Shown piece after piece: positions 61,821 through 64,000 of a stretch of DNA of 64,000 nt (position 1 is the stretch's first letter; each line of letters begins with the position of its first letter). Made by a program: the position numbers and the translations under genes. The notes under the pieces are model-generated. The model was not told the DNA's origin and made no database searches. It was given only the letters and a program-made list of their open reading frames with translations. This DNA is from Caballeronia cordobensis (GTDB lineage: Bacteria > Pseudomonadota > Gammaproteobacteria > Burkholderiales > Burkholderiaceae), in NCBI RefSeq assembly GCF_001544575.2, contig NZ_FCNY02000018.1:62001-126000 (forward strand), given 5' to 3'.

Positions 61821-62629
61821 GCGATACGGCAATTCCGGTCAACACCCCGATGCAGGAACGAGGCGCGGCGCAGGCGGCGCGCCTGTCGGAGCGCGATATC
61901 GATGCCACGCTGAACGCGCGCCTCGCCGCGCTGCCCACGCCGACGCTGCGCAACGAGTACGGCAAGCAAGGCTCGTTTCTCTACATCGAGGATTTCCTGC
62001 CGCGCGATTACACCGAGCGCCTGATCGCCGCCGTGCACGACACGTTACCGTCCGTGAACCGCAACTACCTGCCGGGTCACAAGGCGGGCGGCAGCGTGAG
62101 CCGTCACACGCTCGACAAGCTCGCGCCGTTCATCGCCGATCTGTACCGGTCCGAGGCGCTCATCAAGTGGCTGGAGGCGCTCACCGGCGACAAGCTGCAA
62201 CTCTCGCCCGAAGACGATCCGCACGCCTACGCGCTCTATTTCTACACGCGTCCGGGCGACCATATCGGCTGGCATTACGACACGTCGTATTACGATGGCC
62301 GCCGCTACACGCTGCTGCTCGGCGTGATCGACGACTCGTCCTGCGCGCTCGAATACGAACTGCACACCAAGACGCCGGGCGCTGCTGCGCAGCCGGGCGC
62401 GGTGCAGTATCCGCCGGGCGCGTTCGTGTTCTTCGACGGCGACAAGCTGCGCCATCGCGTGACGCCCCTTCGCGAGAACGAAATGCGCGTGTCGCTCACG
62501 TTCGAATACGTGACGAACCCGAACATGCGACCGTTTCAGCGCTTCATCTCGAACATGAAGGATTCGATCGCGTATTTCGGATTCAAGCAGGTCTTTCGCC
62601 GCAACGGCGGCAAGAACGGGCAGGCATGA
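61817..62629 (+). CDS. 2-oxoglutarate/Fe(II)-dependent oxygenase (prolyl-4-hydroxylase-like)
   Basis: The 270-aa protein has the facial triad: HxD in GWHYDTSY (His153, Asp155) and the distal His213 in DKLRHRVTPLRENEMRVSL, with the 2OG-binding Arg224. The overall pattern is of the 2OG-FeII_Oxy/P4Hc group, with RNYLPGHKAGGSVS before the core. The substrate is unknown; its operon partners suggest a lipid or phospho-alcohol intermediate rather than a protein. It overlaps the previous and next genes by 4 nt each. Confidence 0.87.
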   Translation: MSDTAIPVNTPMQERGAAQAARLSERDIDATLNARLAALPTPTLRNEYGKQGSFLYIEDFLPRDYTERLIAAVHDTLPSVNRNYLPGHKAGGSVSRHTLDKLAPFIADLYRSEALIKWLEALTGDKLQLSPEDDPHAYALYFYTRPGDHIGWHYDTSYYDGRRYTLLLGVIDDSSCALEYELHTKTPGAAAQPGAVQYPPGAFVFFDGDKLRHRVTPLRENEMRVSLTFEYVTNPNMRPFQRFISNMKDSIAYFGFKQVFRRNGGKNGQA

Positions 62630-63642
62630 GCCGCGCGGGCACATTTCTGTTGTCGGTCGGCGTGGTGCTGTTCATTGCGCTGCTCGGCTGGCAGGGCTTC
62701 GGCTCGGTCGCGGCGACTCTCGCCGCCGCCGGCTGGGGGCTCGTCGCGGTCGCGGCGTTTCACTTCGTTCCGCTTTTCGTCGATGCCTTCGCGATCAGCG
62801 TGCTCTTTTCCCGCAAGGAGCGCGACGTCTCCCTGCGCGACGCGCTGCTCGCGCGCTGGGCCGGCGAATCGGTGAACAGCCTGATGCCCGCCGGCCAGAT
62901 CGGCGGTCCGATGCTGATGGTCCGCTATCTCGCTCAGCGCGGCATGCGCGCGCGCGACGCGGCCGCCGTCATCACCATCAGCACGACGATGCAGACCGTC
63001 GCGCAACTCATCTTCGCGCTGATTGGCGTCGTACTGCTGACGGGCTTCGCGGCGGGCGGCTCGTCCTCGACGGTGACGATCGCCGTGCTGGCGGTGATCG
63101 GCGTCATCGGTCTCATGATCTTCGGCTTCTATCTCGCGCAGCGGCGCGGTCTCTTTGGCCGCGCCATGCGTTTCGCCTCCGGCATCGCCGCGAAATTTTC
63201 GGCCAAGCGCGACTGGTCGTCGCTCGTCACGCGCGCCGAAGCCGTCGATGCCGCCGTGCACGAGCTGTATCGCGAGCGCGCGAAAGTGGCGTCGAGCTTC
63301 GGCCTGAGCTTTATCGGCTGGATCGTCGGCACGGGCGAGGTGTGGCTTGCGCTGCATCTGCTCGGCCATCCGGTCGGCTGGACCGAAGCGCTCCTGCTCG
63401 AAAGTCTCGGCCAGGCGATACGCGGCGCGGCCTTCGCCATTCCCGGCTCGCTCGGCGTGCAGGAAGGCGGCTATCTGCTGCTCGCGCGCCTGATCGGCCT
63501 GCCGCCCGAGGCGGCGCTCGCGCTCTCGCTCGCCAAGCGCGCGCGCGAGCTGCTGCTCGGCGTGCCGGGCATCGTCTATCTGCATTTCGTTGAAAAAGGC
63601 TGGCAGCGCCGCCGTCTCGCGCGCGTGCCGGATATCGACTGA
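62626..63642 (+). CDS. Lysylphosphatidylglycerol-synthase TM-region / HpnL-like membrane protein
   Basis: The 338-aa protein has about eight membrane helices and family features: SLMPAGQIGGPMLMVRYLAQ, AFAIPGSLGVQEGGYLLL and ALALSLAKRARELLLGVPGI. This matches the UPF0104/LPG_synthase_TM family, including HpnL of hopanoid clusters, which is thought to move lipid-linked substrates across the membrane. It overlaps the oxygenase stop by 4 nt (ATGA). In this setting it may flip or carry the product of the upstream enzymes. Confidence 0.87.
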   Translation: MSRAGTFLLSVGVVLFIALLGWQGFGSVAATLAAAGWGLVAVAAFHFVPLFVDAFAISVLFSRKERDVSLRDALLARWAGESVNSLMPAGQIGGPMLMVRYLAQRGMRARDAAAVITISTTMQTVAQLIFALIGVVLLTGFAAGGSSSTVTIAVLAVIGVIGLMIFGFYLAQRRGLFGRAMRFASGIAAKFSAKRDWSSLVTRAEAVDAAVHELYRERAKVASSFGLSFIGWIVGTGEVWLALHLLGHPVGWTEALLLESLGQAIRGAAFAIPGSLGVQEGGYLLLARLIGLPPEAALALSLAKRARELLLGVPGIVYLHFVEKGWQRRRLARVPDID

Positions 63643-63665
63643 TCACCCACGAAGGGAACACAACC

Positions 63666-64000
63666 ATGCGCGCAATTATTCTTGCGGCCGGGATGGGCTT
63701 GCGCCTCGTTCAGCCCGAAGGCCAGCAAAAGCCGAAGTGTCTGTTGCGCTTTGGCGATGCGTCTCTGCTCGAACGGCACCTCCACTTTCTGAAAGCCGCG
63801 AATGTCGATGAAGTCGTCTTCGTGACCGGCTTCAAGAGCGAGCAGATCGAAGCGGAACTCGCCGCGATCGACTGGAAGCCGAAGACCGAAATCGTCGTCA
63901 ACGATGAATTCACGCTCGGCAGCGTGCTGTCCGTGCACACCGCGCGCGACGCGATGACGCGCGGCGGCGATGTCCTCCTGATGGACGCCGACGTGCTCTA
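63666..64000 (+). CDS. Nucleotidyltransferase (LicC/phosphocholine-cytidylyltransferase-like), cut by window edge
   Basis: The frame begins at ATG 63666 (MRAIILAAGMGLRLVQPEGQ) and is open to the edge, 111 codons. The signature LAAGMGLRL with PKCLLRFGD and the acceptor motif DVLLMDADVLY are those of sugar-phosphate/phosphoalcohol nucleotidyltransferases; KPKCLL-type members include LicC, which makes CDP-choline. It starts 23 nt after the flippase-like gene, so it belongs to the same operon. A CDP-activated alcohol would be the donor for the CDP-alcohol transferase upstream. The rest of the gene is outside the window. Confidence 0.85.
   Translation, partial: MRAIILAAGMGLRLVQPEGQQKPKCLLRFGDASLLERHLHFLKAANVDEVVFVTGFKSEQIEAELAAIDWKPKTEIVVNDEFTLGSVLSVHTARDAMTRGGDVLLMDADVL

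Overview
The window looks like chromosomal DNA of a high-GC betaproteobacterium of the family Burkholderiaceae, most likely the Burkholderia / Paraburkholderia / Caballeronia group. This is judged from gene content and order: a hemC, fused hemD-hemX, hemY operon, minCDE, hemW-rdgB-rph opposite yicC-gmk-rpoZ-spoT, and a Burkholderia-type trimeric porin. Most of the sequence is conserved housekeeping DNA. No phage integrase, intact transposase or cas gene was seen.

Layout. 0-11.6 kb: a cut bestrophin-like channel gene, argH, an XRE/MmyB-type regulator, a 286-bp element with perfect terminal inverted repeats, a methyltransferase, ppc, and hemC-hemDX-hemY. 11.7-20.6 kb: a secreted SGNH hydrolase with a bulb-lectin tail, rhodanese, pcm, a TRIC channel, an Smr protein, trxB, ftsK and lolA. 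20.6-27.6 kb: a small fimbrial-like exported protein, a LysR regulator divergent from a ureohydrolase (guanidinobutyrase/agmatinase type), an NCS1 transporter, rarA and serS. 27.7-28.8 kb: tRNA-Ser(CGA), then a type I-E-like CRISPR array of 14 good repeats plus one decayed repeat. The array is read on the minus strand, with a short AT-rich leader on its right. 28.8-37.5 kb: a lipoprotein, map, a GNAT acetyltransferase, minCDE, a YXWGXW protein, a tiny membrane protein with a structured 3' region, an OpgC-like acyltransferase and an MHS transporter.

37.5-40.6 kb is an accessory patch: two small disordered ORFs, a secreted small protein, an orphan terminator with a structured RNA, and a two-gene unit that could be an effector and its immunity protein, ending at tRNA-Ser(TGA). 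40.6-51 kb returns to core genes: an MFS exporter, hemW, rdgB, rph, yicC, gmk, rpoZ, spoT, a NinX-like protein, three identical tRNA-Arg(ACG) genes in an exact 156-bp tandem repeat, greB and a porin. 51-56 kb holds a 1.2-kb AT-rich gap with a strong small-RNA candidate, an exonuclease/GIY-YIG fusion, a periplasmic chorismate mutase, a 49-aa microprotein and tRNA-Thr(CGT). 56-60 kb: fbp and pepN. 60-64 kb: a DUF4136 lipoprotein, then a tightly coupled cluster (CDP-alcohol phosphatidyltransferase, 2OG-Fe(II) oxygenase, LPG-synthase/HpnL-like membrane protein, LicC-like nucleotidyltransferase) that leaves the window on the right. That cluster looks like a lipid head-group or phospho-alcohol biosynthesis and export pathway.

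The most notable items are the cas-less CRISPR array, the right-edge cluster, the possible effector/immunity pair, the non-coding RNA candidates and the inverted-repeat element. All functions were assigned by reading motifs and recalling families; no database search was run.
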